Positions 33,923 to 49,595 of a DNA stretch of 64,000 bases are shown piece by piece. The notes beneath the pieces are model-generated. The model saw nothing but the letters and a program-made list of their open reading frames with translations. It made no database searches and was not told the origin of the DNA. Source of the stretch: Arthonia radiata (taxonomy: Eukaryota > Ascomycota > Arthoniomycetes > Arthoniales > Arthoniaceae); contig PSQN01000010.1 in NCBI GenBank assembly GCA_002989075.1, positions 806,001 to 870,000 of the forward strand. The letters are read 5' to 3'. The position numbers were made by a program, and so were the translations under genes. How positions within the stretch are numbered: position 1 is the stretch's first letter; the number at the start of each line of letters is the position of its first letter.

Positions 33923-35586
33923 GCAGTAATAAGAGACCTTCGTTTTATAGACCCAGTTCTAATTATTTACAATATTATTAATTAGATCCGTACTAAATAC
34001 TAGTATAAAGGTATTTCTATAACAAAGAGTAGGAGATTAGGGCTATCTGTAGCTAAGTCTTATAACAACCTTACTGCTACTAACAACCTATTAGCTACTT
34101 TAGCCGCTTAGAGCGGATTAAATAAGAAAAACTCTAATAGGTATTCTAGCCGATATAACTTATACTCCGATTTAATATATAAGAATTTAGAATACTATAA
34201 ACAGTACTCTAACCTTCTTACCAAGAAAAGAAAGAAAAGAGCAGATAAGAGCAAGTTCTTTAATATAGCTAGCGTCGCTATATCTATACCGTCAACAATA
34301 ACGTCTAGTAGACTGTTTATACGGTCTAGTAGACCTTCCTACTTTAGTATCTAAATATACGATACTAGAGCTACTATCTATATCTATACAAATATTAACG
34401 CCTTTATAGCTATTAAGAAGCTTAAAGAACTAAGATAGATTAAGATTGCGGACGGTTTTACTTTTGCTACCCAATTTAGTAAGGTAATTCTAAATATTGA
34501 GCTCGCTGATAGCAGCGAGGGCGTACTACGTCTACTCGACGTTCTTTATATACTATCGGAGTCAATTAACATTATTTCTGCTTACAAATTAAAGAAAGGA
34601 TACAGAATATATCTTAATTACTAGAATAACCGTCTTATAGTTAAATTTAAAGTATACGCTAAACTTACTATTATCGACAATCTTCTATTTGTCGTCTCTA
34701 CCGAAATCGAGACACCGAGGCAGTTCGCTACTATAGCACTAGCGGTACTGACAACGCCGCTCTTATTAGAGCTTATTTACAAGCGTTTAAGACATTCGAG
34801 GATATTTATTATAAAAAAGATAATAAAGGAATACAATAAGTTAAAAGGCTTACTAAATGTCTTCTAATACGAGACATACTATATATTAAAATCTTAAAGA
34901 GCATAATTTAGTACCGTAGAACGATTCAAACGGCCTATGTAGCGTCTCTATATAGACACTATTAGCTAGATTACGTTTACCAATGACGACAACGTTTCCT
35001 AGAGAGCTAGCAAGTATACTGTTATTGTTACAGACAATTGTACTCAACGTAGATAGTCGATAATATTCTTATCGAAAGATTGTATCGCGGAGGGCATAAT
35101 TTACCTATTTACTTACCTCTATAATCGCTACCTAGACTACCGCATTACAAAGTTCTATATTAACAGTAGTACAGAGTTTAACGCTATCGTCTCTAAGGCC
35201 TCTAAGCTAAAAATATAGATTAGGATATCTGCTCCTTATACGCCTAAGAAACACGGCTTAGTAGAATCGTTCAATAAGGTTATTCTTATTAAAGCTAGGA
35301 GTATAATAATCGAGAGTAGCGTTCTAGGTCGCCTCTAACCTAATACGTTAGTATACGCAACTTATATCTCGAACAGAATACCTTCTAAAAAGGAGAATAA
35401 ATGTTTCTTACAGATTTTCAATAATTCCGAGGATAAAACCTTAATGCCGCTTAACTTAAGCTACCTTCGTTGGTTTAGTTACGTAGTCTATCTATATCTG
35501 TCTCTATAGACACGTACGGTAAGCTAGAAGTTCGTATCTAGAGCAAAGAAGCTTATTTTTGTAGGGTTCGTCGCCTAGACTACTTA

Positions 35587-36057
35587 TATTACGGGTACCA
35601 GCTTTAGACGGCCTAGCGTACATTTAAGTGTTAACTACCGCTAGTTATCTTAGCCCTACAAGCATTATTCCCGACTAAGCCTATAAACCCGCTATAGACA
35701 TTATCGAACAAGACGGCTATAAAGACCTATATTCCCTATAAACCCGATATAGACATTATTAAGTTAACGAATACAGAGAAACTTCCCTATGTACCTTAGA
35801 CTATATAACTAAACTAATAGCTAACCTTAAAATAAACTTTAGTCTATTAACTTAATATTTAAATATAAGTTTCTTAACTATATTTAAGTAACGTACTTTA
35901 CCTTCTATCTACTTTAGTTAAGCCCCTCTTACTCTCTGTAATCTGTCTCGCCTCTCCTGCCTTTTAGTCTCTAGTACACAAGACACCTCTTACTAAGGTC
36001 GATAAGTATATAAGGCAAGTAAGCCTTAATTCGGTCTTCTTAGCGACTAGCGTTATA
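35587..36057 (+). repeat. G1 5' LTR
   Basis: 471 bp. The putative primer site CTTTAATAGACTCGCTA follows, as in G2. Confidence 0.9.
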
Positions 36058-37253
36058 CTTTAATAGACTCGCTACGAAAGTAAAGAAAGCAGATTAGTTA
36101 TGTCTACTACTTTGGTACCCAATAGCTACGACGCTGTAGATAGATTGGCCAATAGAATAGCTAGTACGAGTAAGATATCGGACGTTAACACTAAGATAGA
36201 AAAAAGCTTCTTAGATAAACGTTTTGAAGTTACTTTATTCTTAATACGCCTAGCCGTATACTTTAGAACTTACAAAGACTAGTTCCTAAACGATACTACT
36301 ATAGTTCTATTCGCTACCTCTTGTATAAATAGAGATACTTACAAGTAGGTCGAGTACTACCTCGACGATTTCTTGTTTACCCCGATAAAGAGTAGACACA
36401 AGGACACCGACGAGTTCTTTGCTAGCTTTATCTTCTTTTAGAAAAAGCTTCGTAAAATCTTTAAATAGACTAACGCTAGACGCGTCGCTATTAGGAAGCT
36501 TAGAAACCTTAAGCAAATAGAACCAGCAAGCAGGTACGCCGCTAAATTTATATAGTATGCTAATTAAACAGAATAGAACAAAAAACCCCTTATTGAGACC
36601 TTTTACGAGGGACTTAAAGATTATATTAAGAAAATAATCTATATTTGTAAAGAGAAGTTTAATAATCTCGACAACTTTATATAACGGGTAAAAGAGATCG
36701 ATAACAGTAACTTTAAAAGATAGATAGAAAAGAAGGATAACCCTACTAATAGATTCTATAGAACGAAGAATCGAGCGAACTTACAATAAGATCGAGGCGA
36801 TCTAATAGAGTTAAATTTTACTAAGCCCCGAGGGAAACTAAATAACTAGGAAAGAGAACATAGAATAAAGAATAAGCTATACTTATATTGCGGAAAACTA
36901 GGATATTAAGTTAAGAAATACCGTTCTAAGAAACAACAGTTTAATAGTATAGAACAAAACGGGTACAATAATCGATTATAGAAGCCCCGCTCTCCGCGAC
37001 AATAGTTCAATATAACTATCTAAACGCAGAAAAACAGCGGCTACAATAAGGCGATAGAATTACTAGCAACCTTCTTTAACTGTTAGTGTATAAACTTAAT
37101 TAAGAGTTGTTCTCTACAAGAATTAGGTTTCTTACAGAGAATTATTTAGAACTAGTATAAGTACGTTACTAAACTAACTAAGAAGCAAAAAGATATCTAC
37201 TAAAGTACCTTTTGCGACTAGAAAAACACTCACTAGATTTCTTCTAACAATAA

Positions 37254-37725
37254 TGTTACGGGCACCAGCCCTAGACGGCCTAGCGTGCACCCAAGCATCA
37301 ACCACCGCCAGTTATCTTAGCCCTACCAGCATCATTCCCGACTAGACCTATAAACCCACCGTAGGCATTATCGAACAAGACGGCTATAAAAGCCTACGTT
37401 CCCTATAAACCCGATATAAGCATTATCGAAATTAACGGACATAGAGGAACTTCCCTATGTACCTTAAATTATATAGCTAGACTAATAGCCGACCTTAGAA
37501 TAAACTTTAGTCTATTAACTTAATATCTGAATATAAGTTCTTTAACTCTATTTAGATAACGTACTTTACCTTCTATCTATCTTAGTTAAGCCTCTCTTAC
37601 CTTCTATAATCTATCTCGCCTCTCCTATCTTTCAGTCTCTAGCACACAAGATACCTACCACCAAGGTCGATAAGTACACAAGGTAAGTAAGCCTTAGTTC
37701 GGTTCTCCTAGCGACCAGCGTTATA
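37254..37725 (+). repeat. G2 5' LTR
   Basis: 472 bp, starts TGTTACGGGC. Preceded by AATAA. Confidence 0.92.
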
Positions 37726-40700
37726 CTTTAATAGACTCGCTATAAAAGCAGAGAAAGCAGATTAATTATATCTACTACTTTGGCACCTAACAGCCGCAAC
37801 GCTATAGACAGGCTGGCTAGTAAAATAGCCGCTATAGGTAAGATATTAGATATTAATACTAAGATAGGTAAAAGCTTCTCTAATAAACGTTCCAAACTTA
37901 CTTTATTTCTAACACGCTTGACCGTATATTTTAAGACTTATAAGGATTAGTTCCTGAATAATAGCACTATAGTTTTATTTACCGCATTCTATATAAATAA
38001 CGAGGCATATAAATAGTTTAACTTTTATCTTAAAGACTACCTCTACAAGACACCTAATAAACGATAAGAAGAGACTAACGAGCTCTTCTCTAGCTTTACT
38101 GCGTTTTAGCAAAAGCTCCGATAGATATACAGAGATACAAATTCTAGACGTACTACTGTACGTAAACTTAAGATACTCCGTTAGACAGGACCAGCTAGCC
38201 GATACGCCGCTAAGTTCCTGTAGTATGCTAACTAAACTAGATAGAATAAAGGACCTCTGGTCGACGCCTTTTATAAAGGCTTAAAGGACTATATTAAGGA
38301 AATTATCTATATTTATAGAGAAAAGTTTACTGAACTAGAGAAGTTTATAGAACGAGCCAAGGAAATTAACGACAGCAACTTTAAACGACAGTTAGAAAAG
38401 AAAGGAACTAACTTAGATAAGTTCGCCTAGATTTAGAGTAAGCACAACTTACAATAAAACCGGAGTAATTCAATAAAATTAGACTTTATAAAGCCCTATA
38501 GAAAACTAAACAACTAGGAACAAGAATATAGAATAAAGAACAAGCTATACTTGTATTGCGGAAAACTAGGGCATTAAGTTAAAGAATGCTGTTCTAAGAA
38601 ATAATAGTTCAACAGTACTAATAGAAACGAGTACAACGATCGACCTTAGAAACCCTATCTTCTACAACAACATTTCAATATAACTACTTAGACACAGGAG
38701 AACACCCACTAGGTTACTTTTAACGAGAAGCACAACAAATAGAACTTATTTAACTTATATAAGAACTAAGATACGGACATTGAGTTATAGCAGGAAACAA
38801 AGGAACGACAAATAAAATAGAAACAACAAAACCTATAAGACTAGAACAACATTAACCGTACTATTTCAAGACAGTAGGTACGAGATACCGCTACACCATA
38901 TAAAACGCTATTCTAAACCGCGTGCTACGATAATAATTGTACGACTCACGAATCCGACAAATTAGGATTAGGATAGTGGCCGAAGAAACCAACATCTCTA
39001 AAACAAGGTTCGATATAAAAATTAGGCCTTATCCAAGGACGATCTAGGTCGCCTTACCTGGAAACCTAAGGAAAATCTAAGGAAAAATAGACCGTAGAGG
39101 CTAAGTAAGATAGTAGCTACAATACGTTATAGGCAAGACAACGACTTAAAGACAAAAATATAGATTCTAATAGTACAGAATTCTCGCTCGAGGACGATAC
39201 TAACCAAGAAGAACAAACTCCAATCTGTTAGAAAGAAATAATATAGAGACTTTATTAGTTAGCCTTCTATAATAGGAAGTTAAGCGCTAAGAGAGAAATT
39301 AACGATATTCTAAGATATATTTACTTACGTCTACGACAATTAGTAGACCACCTTATTAGGGGTCTAGAATTACGTAGCCAGTATTAATATCTTTAACTAA
39401 CAATATACAACCTATAGACACAACAGGTTTTAACTAGCGATAGTTATATAATTAAAGCAGAGATCGTAAACGATAAACTAGACGTTATAATAAGAGTAGT
39501 ACTAGAACACCTTATATAGGAATTCTTACAGCAAATTAACTAACAATAGGTTCCGATATCTAGATTACTCTAGAACGTATACGATTAACAGGAAAAAGAC
39601 TAGACCGACTACTTTAAGAGCAGTAGTACCGGCCCGTTCAACGGTTAGACCCTCTAGGAGTCTAGCTCTGTATAAGCTCGGCTTCCTATAAAACATATTT
39701 ATACACTTAGGCAACAATAAACTACAGAAATATTAAAATTATAATCGATTTAGACGCAACAGATAACTTTATCTTAATACGCTACGTTAAGAAGTACCAA
39801 ATATAAATACAAAAAAAGAAATTACTCTACATACTGTCTAGATTTTAAGGAGCAGAGGAAAGAGTCGACTACAAGACTTCGCTAATAGATATAATAATTA
39901 AAAACTATTAGAAAGAAATTACTTATAATATTATAGATATTAACCAGCACTACGCTATACTAGGTATACCCTAGTTGTAACAATATAATTTAGAAGTAGA
40001 TTAGAGAACTAAGAAGCTTCTCTTTACTAAATACAAGCACTTTAGACAAGAGTCGTTCTATAGAATAAATACCCTATAAGCTATTTTTAATAGTAAAGAT
40101 AAGGAGCGCGATAAAGAACTTACGCGGGTTAGTACTACTATACTCCGACATTTAGACATCCTACGAGAAAAGTCTAATACAGTATCTCGTCTATAGCTAG
40201 CTACACGTAAGTTTAAATAAGAGACAACTGTACGCTAACGATTCTATACGACGACAAGTACTCAGTTAATTACTAAGATACCCGAAGAATACAATTAATT
40301 CTGACACCTATTCGAGGAAGCTAAGCCAAACTTAGCTCTCCCAGAATACAAACCGTAAGATTATACAATACCTTTACAAGAAGGCAAAACGCCAATATTC
40401 GGTCTAATATACTCTCTATTAAAAGCAGAAAATTAAGTACTCCGCGATTATTTTAACAAGAACCTTAAGAAAGAATTTATCTAAAAGTTAATATTACTAG
40501 CTAGATACCTAATACTCTTTGTACCAAAGAAGAATAGCAAACTACGACTTTACGTAGATTATAGACAACTAAATAGAGTAACTATTAAAAATCGATATCC
40601 TTTACTACGCATCGACAAAATAACAGACCGATTATATAACGCGCAATAGTTTACTAAGTTTAATCTATAAGGAGCATACAACCTAATTTATATAAAAGAG

Positions 40701-43700
40701 GACAAAGAATAGAAAACGGCCTTCCGTACTAGATACAAACTTTTTAAGTATTGTATTATACCCTTTGGACTAATAAACGCACCAGCATTATTTTAAGAAT
40801 TAATTAACAACATACTTAGCGATTATTTAGACATATTTATAACTACTTATCTAGACGATATCCTAGTATACAGCCGTACACTAGAAGAATATAAAGAATA
40901 TATTAAGAAGGTATTAGAAAGATTAGCGCGTGCCGATTTATAAATTAACATCAAGAAAACTTAGTTTTACCAACAATCCGTCGAATTTCTTAGATTTATA
41001 ATTACTGAGCACAATCTTTAAATAGAAGATTCAAAGATTCAATCTATCCTAACCTAGCCTACATTAAAGAATATAAAACAATTATAACAGTTTCTTAGTT
41101 TTGCTAATTACTATAGGCGGTAAATATCTAACTTTAGCCGAATTATAGCACCACTGTCTTAATAGACAAAACAATCGACAGAATTCTTCTAAACGCAAAA
41201 AGAACAATTAGTATTTAAAGAGCTTAAGGAAGCTTTTAAGATCGGATCTATACTAGCGATATTTAACCCTAACCTGCCGATTATTATAGAAACAGACGCG
41301 TTAGACTATACAATTGGAGTATGTATAAGTTAAAACAATAAGGAAGAAAAGCTTAGACCAGTAGCTTTCTACTCAAGGAAAATATTACTTACAGAACAGA
41401 ACTATAATATTTACAATAAAGAGCTCTTAGCTATTATAGCAGCATTCGAGATATAGCGAGCTTACCTAGAAGGAGCAAACTATACGATTATAATATATAC
41501 AGACTACAAAAATCTAACTTACTTTATAACAACAAAGAAGCTTAATCGCAAACAAGTTAGATAGTTAGAAACTATAGCTCTATACGACTTTATTATTACC
41601 TACAAGAAAGGTTCCGAGAACAACAGAGCCGACGCACTAAGCTAACATTCAGACTACCTCAATAACAAGGAACACGTCGAGCACGCAATATTTCGAGAAT
41701 AGAATAATAAGATTAGATACAATCAATTAGCTATAACAACCGAGTTTATTATTGAACCAGACAGCCGAATCCTAGATATCTTGAACGACTCTAAGACCTA
41801 CTAGGAAAACGAGAAACGACACCTAGAATTAACTAAGAACAATAGAGGCTATTACGAATTCTAAGGCAAAATCTACGTTCCGAGGAATCTAATTCGAAGC
41901 ATTATTAGTAACTTCTACGATAACCCAACTAAAGAACATAAAGGTATCGATAATACTATAGAGAAGATTACAAGAACCTATTATATCCTGAGAATCCGAC
42001 ACTACGTTAAAAATTATATCTAAGAATACGATATATACGCAAGAACTAAGCACCCAAGGTATTTACTATACGGTAAACTACAACTACTAGAGATACCCGA
42101 GAGACTATAGTATATAGTCTTACTAGACTTTATAACTAAACTACCAATATCTAAGGATCTACTTATAGAAGTAGCTTACAACGCTATCCTCGTTATATGC
42201 AATAAACTAACAAAATACGCATACTTCGTACCTTACAAGGAAGCTAGCAACTTAGAACAACTAGTGTATACCTTCCTACAGATTATCTTAGTTAACTATA
42301 GTTAACCGCAAAGAATCGTCTTAGACAGAGACCGAAAATTTGTCTTACGATTTTAAACATCCCTGATACAATAGCTAGAGACTAAATAAAAAATATTAAC
42401 ATTATTCTACCTACAAACAGACAAACAAACAGAACAAACAAATTAAACGCTAGAATAGTATCTCTAGGCGTATATTAACTACTAGCAGAACGACTAAGTA
42501 CAATTGCTACTAGTAGCGCAAGCAGCGCACAACGACACTAAAAACAATATAACTAAGACAACTTCGTTCTATGCTTTATATAGCTATTACCCTCTTTAGA
42601 GAAGATAACTATACAATACTACCGAAAACGAGACAGCTACACAAATAGCTACAAGCATAAAATCCCTGTACCAGCAGTTAAAGTCTGATAGCGAGTTTAT
42701 TAACAAACAAACAAGACGATAGTATAATAAATTAAGAACTACCCTAAATACAAGCATAAAAGAGGGGGGAAGAGCTTACTTGCTTATAAGAAACTTAAAA
42801 ACTATTAAACTAAGCAAGAAACTTAACTATACTAAGACGAAACTATTTAAAATCTTACAGTAATTAGGACCCGTAACATTTAAACTAGAACTCTTAAAGA
42901 TAATAAGAATACATTCTATATTCTATATAGCGCTATTAAAACTAGCCTACTTTCAAAAAGTAGAACGATCCAACCTCAAAATCCTTTCTAACAACTAAGA
43001 ACCCGAGTACAAGGTCGAAACGATTTAAGCTTATAGGCAATACCAAGGCAAACGACAGTATCTCGTAAAATAGAAAGGATATTCCAAATATAAAAATTAA
43101 TGGGAACCGGAATAAAACCTAACTAACTATAAAGCTACTATTCGACAGTATTAGAACTAGAATATTAGTCGGTCGTAGCAGCATTAATACTCTAATCTAC
43201 TATCTAGTGTACCTCGCCGGCACCTAAATTATCTTTAAACAAACTAGCTTACTACGTTACAGAACCGCTACCTAACACCGAGTAGAGGTTACTCTAAAAG
43301 TTAATAGATAACCCGCTCGGACATTTAAATGTATCGCTACTAGCTATTAACGCAGCAAACTCTTCTTACTCTAACAACTTATTTCGAGCTAACTTCGCTG
43401 CTATCTGCGTACAAGTCTTCTTAACCTTCTCTTTTAACTTCTGGACCTTAAATCGGTTACGCTATACAGCCGTAGTCAACGCTACTATCTAGAACTTTAA
43501 CGCGCGTAATTAACGTTTTGTACGCTAAAGAGCAGCCAACTAAGAGGAATATTAAGAATAAACTAAACGCGCTGTAACTAGGTTAGTTTTAGGTATTACA
43601 GAAAGACAACAATAGGGCATACTATCTAACATCGATACTCATAAATTATAACTCTTTTTATCTTAAGTATACACCGAATACGTCGCCTTCTTAAACTAAA

Positions 43701-43932
43701 CTACACACCTTTTCTTAGTCGATATACATTTAAAACAAGAAGGTATTTCGATACTATAGGCTTCAATTAACAGGTATTAGCTATACTTTTTGTTAGAACC
43801 CGTAGCAACGGACTTTATACGAGATATAGCGACTTACAGATTAGTTATAAAAGGAGGGACGAAACGCAACTTATAGGTATTTAAAAGACTAAGAGTTAAT
43901 TAAAGACAATTTAACTAGAAGAGGGAAGATTG

Positions 43933-44404
43933 TGTTACGGATACCAGTTCCAGACGGCCTAGCGTATATCTAAGCATTAACTACCGCTAGTTATCTTAGC
44001 CCTACTAGTATTATTCCCGACTAGGCCTATAAACCCGCTATAGGCATTATTAAACAAAACGGCTATAAAAGCCTACATTCTTTATAAACCTAATATAGAC
44101 ATTATCGAGATTAACGAACATAGAGAAACTTCTTTATATACCTTAGATTATATAGCTAAACTAATGGCCGACCTTAAAATAAACTTTAGTCTATTAACTT
44201 AATATCTAAATATAAGTTTCTTAACTCTATTCAGGTAACATACTTCACCTTCTATTTATCTTAGTTAAGCCCCTCTTACCTTCTATAATTTATCTCGCCT
44301 CTCCTACCTTTTAGTCTCTAGCACACGAGACACCTACCACTAAGGTCGATAAGCACACAAGGTAAGTAAGCCTTAGTTCGGTCCTCCCAGCGACCAGCGT
44401 TACA
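43933..44404 (+). repeat. G2 3' LTR
   Basis: 472 bp, ends GCGTTACA. Followed by AATAA. Confidence 0.92.
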
Positions 44405-47400
44405 AATAAGTATAATAAGTAGAACTTGTTCGACTTACACAAAAACTAGGATATAGACAGTAAATTATAGGAAGAAATAAAGGAACGATAAATAAAAAGG
44501 GAACAATAAAATTTATAGAACTAGAACAATATTAACCGTACTATTCTAAGGCAGTAGATATAAGATACCGTTGCACTATATAAAACACTATTCTAAACTA
44601 TATACTATAATAACGATTATACGACCTACAAATCTAATAAATTGGGATCAAGATAATAATCGAGAAAACCGACATCTCTGAAATAAGGTTCGACATAAGA
44701 ACTAGGTCTTACTCGAGAACAACTTAAATTACCTTATCTAGAAACTTAAGGGGAATCTAAGGAAGAATAGACTATAGAGGCTAAGTAAGATAGCAGCTAC
44801 AATACGTTATAGATAAGATAACGACTTAAAGACAAAAACATAGATTCTAATAGTACAGAATTCTTGCTCGAGAACGATACTAACTAGAAAGAACAAACTC
44901 TAATCCGTTAGAAAGGAATAATATAGAGACTTTATTAGTTAACCTTCTATAATAGAAAGTTGAGCGCTAATAAAAACTATAATAATATTTTAAAATATAT
45001 TTACTTACGCTTACAATAACTAGTAGACTACCTTATTAGAGATCTAGAATTGCGTAGTTAGTACTAATATCTTTAATTAACAATATAAAACCTATAGACA
45101 TAATAAGTTTTAATTAGCAATAGTTATATAATTAAAGTAGAGATCGTAAACAATAAACTAGACGTTATAATAAAAGCGGTACTAGAACATTTTATATAGA
45201 AATTCTTATAGTAGATTAACCGACAATAGATTCCGGTACCTAGAATACTCTAGAACGTATACGATTAATAGAAAAAAGACTACGCCGACTACTTCAAGGA
45301 CAGTAGTACCGGCCCGTCCAACGGTTAGATTCTCTAAGAGTCTAGCTCTGTACGAGCTTAGCTTCTTATAAAACATATCTATATACTCGGGTAACAATAA
45401 ACTATAGAAATATTAAAGTTATAATTAATTTAGACGCAACAGGCAACTTTATTTTAATACGCTACGTTAAGGAGTACTAAATATAAACATAAAAAAAGAA
45501 ATTACTTTATATACTGTCTAGGTTTTAAGGAGCAGAGAGAAGAGTCGACTATAAGACTTTGCTAATAAATATAACTATTAAGAACTATTAGAAAGAAATT
45601 ACCTATAATATCGTAGATATTAACTAGCACTATACTATACTAGGTATACCTTAGTTATAACAATATAATTTAGAAGTAGATTAAAAAACTAAAAAACTCT
45701 TCTTTACTAGGTACAAGTACTTTAAACAAGAGTCGTTCTGTAGAACGAATACCCTACAAGCTATTTTTAGTAGTAAGAATAAAGAGCGCGATAAAGAACT
45801 TATGCAGGTTAGTACTACTATACTCCGATATTTAGATATCTTACGAGAGAAGTTTAACGCAGTATCTTATCTGTAGCCAACTATATATAGGTGTAAACAA
45901 GAGACGACTGTACGTTAACGATTCTATACAACAACAAGTACTCAGTTAATTACTGAGATACCCGAGGAATATAATTAATTTTAATACCTATTTAAGAAAG
46001 CTGAGCTAAACTCAGCTCTCTTAGAATATAAACCATAAGATTATACAATACCTTTATAAGAAGGCAAAACGCCAATATTCGGTCTAATATACTCTTTATT
46101 AGAAGCAGAAAATTAAGCGCTTCGCGACTTATTAATAAAAATCTTAAGAAAGAATTTATCCAGAAATTAACATTACTAGCCGGATACCCGATACTCTTCG
46201 TACTAAAGAAGAATAGTAAACTTATAGACAATTAAACGGGGTAACTGTTAAAAATCGATACCCTTTACTACGTATTAACAAAATAACAGACCGATTGTAT
46301 AACGCGCAATAGTTTATTAAGTTTAACCTACAAGGAGCTTATAACCTAATCCGTATAAAGGAAGATAAAAAATAAAAAACAGCCTTCTATACTAGATACA
46401 GACTTTTTAAGTATTACGTTATACTCTTTAGACTAATAAATGTATCAGTATTATTTTAGAAGCTAATTAATAACACACTTAGTAATTACTTAGACATATT
46501 TATAACTACTTATCTAAACGATATTCTAGTATACAGCTATATACTAGAAGAACATAAGAAACACGTTAAGAAGATATTAGAAAGATTAGTACGTACCGAT
46601 TTACGGATCGATATCGAGAAAACCTAGTTCTATCAACAATCCGTCGAATTTCTTAAATTTATAATTATCGAGTACGGTCTCTAAATAGAAGATTTAAAGA
46701 TTTAATCTGTTCTAACCTAGCCTACACCAAAGAATATAAAATAGTTACAATAGTTTTTTAGTTTCGCTAACTATTATAGGCGGTAGATATCTAACTTTAG
46801 TCGAATTATAGTACCGCTGTCTTAACAAACAAAACAATCGATAAGATTCTTCTAGACGTAGAAAGAATAATTAGTATTTAAAGAGCTTAAGAAAGCTTTT
46901 AAGATTAAGCCCGTACTAGCAATATTTAGTCCTAATCTACCGATTATTATAAAAATAGACGCGTTAGATTATACGATTAGAGCATATATAAGTTAAAATA
47001 ATAAGGAAAGAAAGCTTAAACCAGTAGCTTTCTACTTAAAGAAAATATTATCTATAGAATAGAACTATAACATTTACAATAAAGAGCTCTTAGCTATTAT
47101 AGCAGTATTCGAGATATAGCGAGCTTACCTAAAAGAAGCAAACTATACAATTATAATATATACAGACTACAAGAACCTAACCTACTTTATAACGATAAAG
47201 AAACTTAACCGCAGACAGGTTAGATAGTTAGAAACTATAGCTTTATACAACTTTATTATTACTTACAAGAAGGGTTTTAAGAACAATAGAGCCGACGCTC
47301 TAAGCCGACGTCTAAATTACCTTAATAACAAGAAACACGTCGAATACGCAATATTTCGAGAATATAACAACAAGATTAGATACAATCAATTAGCTATAAC

Positions 47401-49595
47401 AACCGAGTTTGTTATCGAACCAGACAGCCGAATCCTAGACATTCTGAACGACTCTAAGACCTACTAGGAAACCGAGAAACGATACTTAAAACTAGTTAAG
47501 AACAATAAGAGCTATTATAAATTCTAAGACAAGATCTATGTTCCGAGAAATCTAATCTAACGTATTATTAGTAACTTCTATAATAACTTAACAAAAGAAT
47601 ACAAAGGTATTGATAATACTATAGAGAAGATTATAAGAATCTACTACATCCTGAGAATCCAACACTACGTTAAAAATTATATCTAAGAATACGACGTATA
47701 CGCAAGAACTAAGCACCTAAGATATTTACTATACAGCGAACTTTAGCTACTAAAGATATCTAAAAGACTATAGTATATAGTTTTACTAGACTTTATTACT
47801 AAGTTACTAATCTTTAAGGATCTACTTATAAGAGTAGCTTACAACGCTATTCTAGTTATATACAATAAACTAATAAAATACGTATACTTTGTATCTTACA
47901 AGAAAGCTAGTAATTTAGAATAATTAGTATATACATTTCTTTAGATTATTTTAGCTAATTACGGTTAATTACAAAGAATTATTTCTAATAGAGATTAAAA
48001 ATTTGTCTTACGATTTTAAATATCCTTAATATAACAATTAGAAACGAAATAGAAAATATCTATCTTATTCTATCTATAGACCGATAAACAAATAAAGAGA
48101 ATAAATTAGACACTAGAATAGTATCTTTAAGTATACATTAACTACTAGTAAAACGACTAGATACAGTTACTATTAGTTGTATAGGCCGCGTATAATAATA
48201 CAAAGAACAATATAACGAAAATAACTCTGTTCTATACACTATATAGCTACTACCCTCTTTAGAGCAGATAACTATAGAATACTACAGACAATAAAATAGC
48301 TACACAGATAGCTATAAACATAAAAACCTTGTACCGGCAGTTAAAGTCTAACAGCGAGTTTATTAACAAACAAACAAAAAAATAATATAATAAGTTAAGA
48401 ACTATCTTAAATATAAGCATAAAAGAGAAGAGAAGAGCTTACTTACTTATAAGAAATATAAGAACTATTAGACTAAGCAAGAAACTTAACTATACTAAGA
48501 TAAGACTGTTTAAAATCTTATAGCAATTAGAATCTATAATATTTAAACTTAAACTCTTAAAGATAATAAGAATACATTCTATATTCTATATAGCACTATT
48601 AAAATTAGCTAACTTTTAAGAAGTAGAACGATCTAACTTAGAAATCCTTTCTAACAATTAAGAACCCGAGTATAAGGTTAAAACAATTTAAGCTTATAAA
48701 CAATATTAAGGTAAACAACAGTATCTTATAAAATAGAAAGAATACTCTAAATATAAAAATTAATAGGAACTAGAACGAAACCTAACTAACTATAAAGACA
48801 CTATTTAATAATATTAGAACTAAAATATTAATCGGTCGTAGCAGCACTAACACTCTAATTTACTATCTAATATACCTTATTAGCACCTAAATTACCCTTA
48901 AACGAACCAGCTTACTACGTTATAGGACTACTACCCGACTTCGAATAGAGGTTACTCTAAAAGTTAACGAATAACCTGCTCGAATATTTAAATATACCGC
49001 TTCTAGCTATTAACGCGGCAAACTCCTCTTGCTCTAACAACTTATTCTAAGCTAACTTCGCTGCTATCCGCGTACAAGTCTTCTTAACCTTCTCTTTTAA
49101 CTTCTAGACTTTAAATTAGTTACGCTATATAGTCGCGATTAGCGCTGCTATTTAAGACTTTAACGTGCATAATTAACGTTTTGTACGCTAAAGGGCAGCT
49201 AACTGAGAGGAATATTGAGAGTAAACTAAACGCGCTGTAACTAAGTTAGTTCCGTATATTATAGAAAGATAAAAACAAAGCATACTATTTGCTATCAATA
49301 TCTATAAATTATAACTCTTCTTGTTTCGAGTATATACCGAATATATCGCCTTTCTAAACTAAATTATATACTTTTCTCTAGTCAATATATATTTAAAACA
49401 AGAAGGTATTTTAATACCGTAGACTTAAATTAATAGGTATTAACTGTACTTCTTGTTAGAACCTATAGTAATAGACTTTATACGAGGTATAGCGACTTAC
49501 AGATTAGTTACAAAGAGAGGGACAAAACGTAACTTATAGGTATTTAAAAAGCTAAGAGTTAATCAAGAACAATTTAACTAGAAGAGAAGGAATTG

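Larger units (their letters stand above)
37254..44404 (+). mobile_element. G2: Ty3/Gypsy chromovirus (fossil), plus orientation, inserted in G1
   Basis: 472-bp LTRs lie at 37,254-37,725 and 43,933-44,404 with a perfect target duplication AATAA (37,249-37,253 and 44,405-44,409). Total length is 7,151 bp, the only uninterrupted Gypsy copy here. Parts in order: gag 37.76-38.7 kb with a zinc knuckle near 38,550, protease region near 39.7 kb, RT about 40.35-41.0 kb (catalytic YLDDILVYS region near 40,850), RNase H about 41.27-41.64 kb, integrase about 41.9-42.5 kb, chromodomain about 43.03-43.13 kb, then an extra block 43.19-43.93 kb before the purine tract and 3' LTR. It looks structurally whole but has tens of breaks. 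Younger than G1. Confidence 0.93.
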
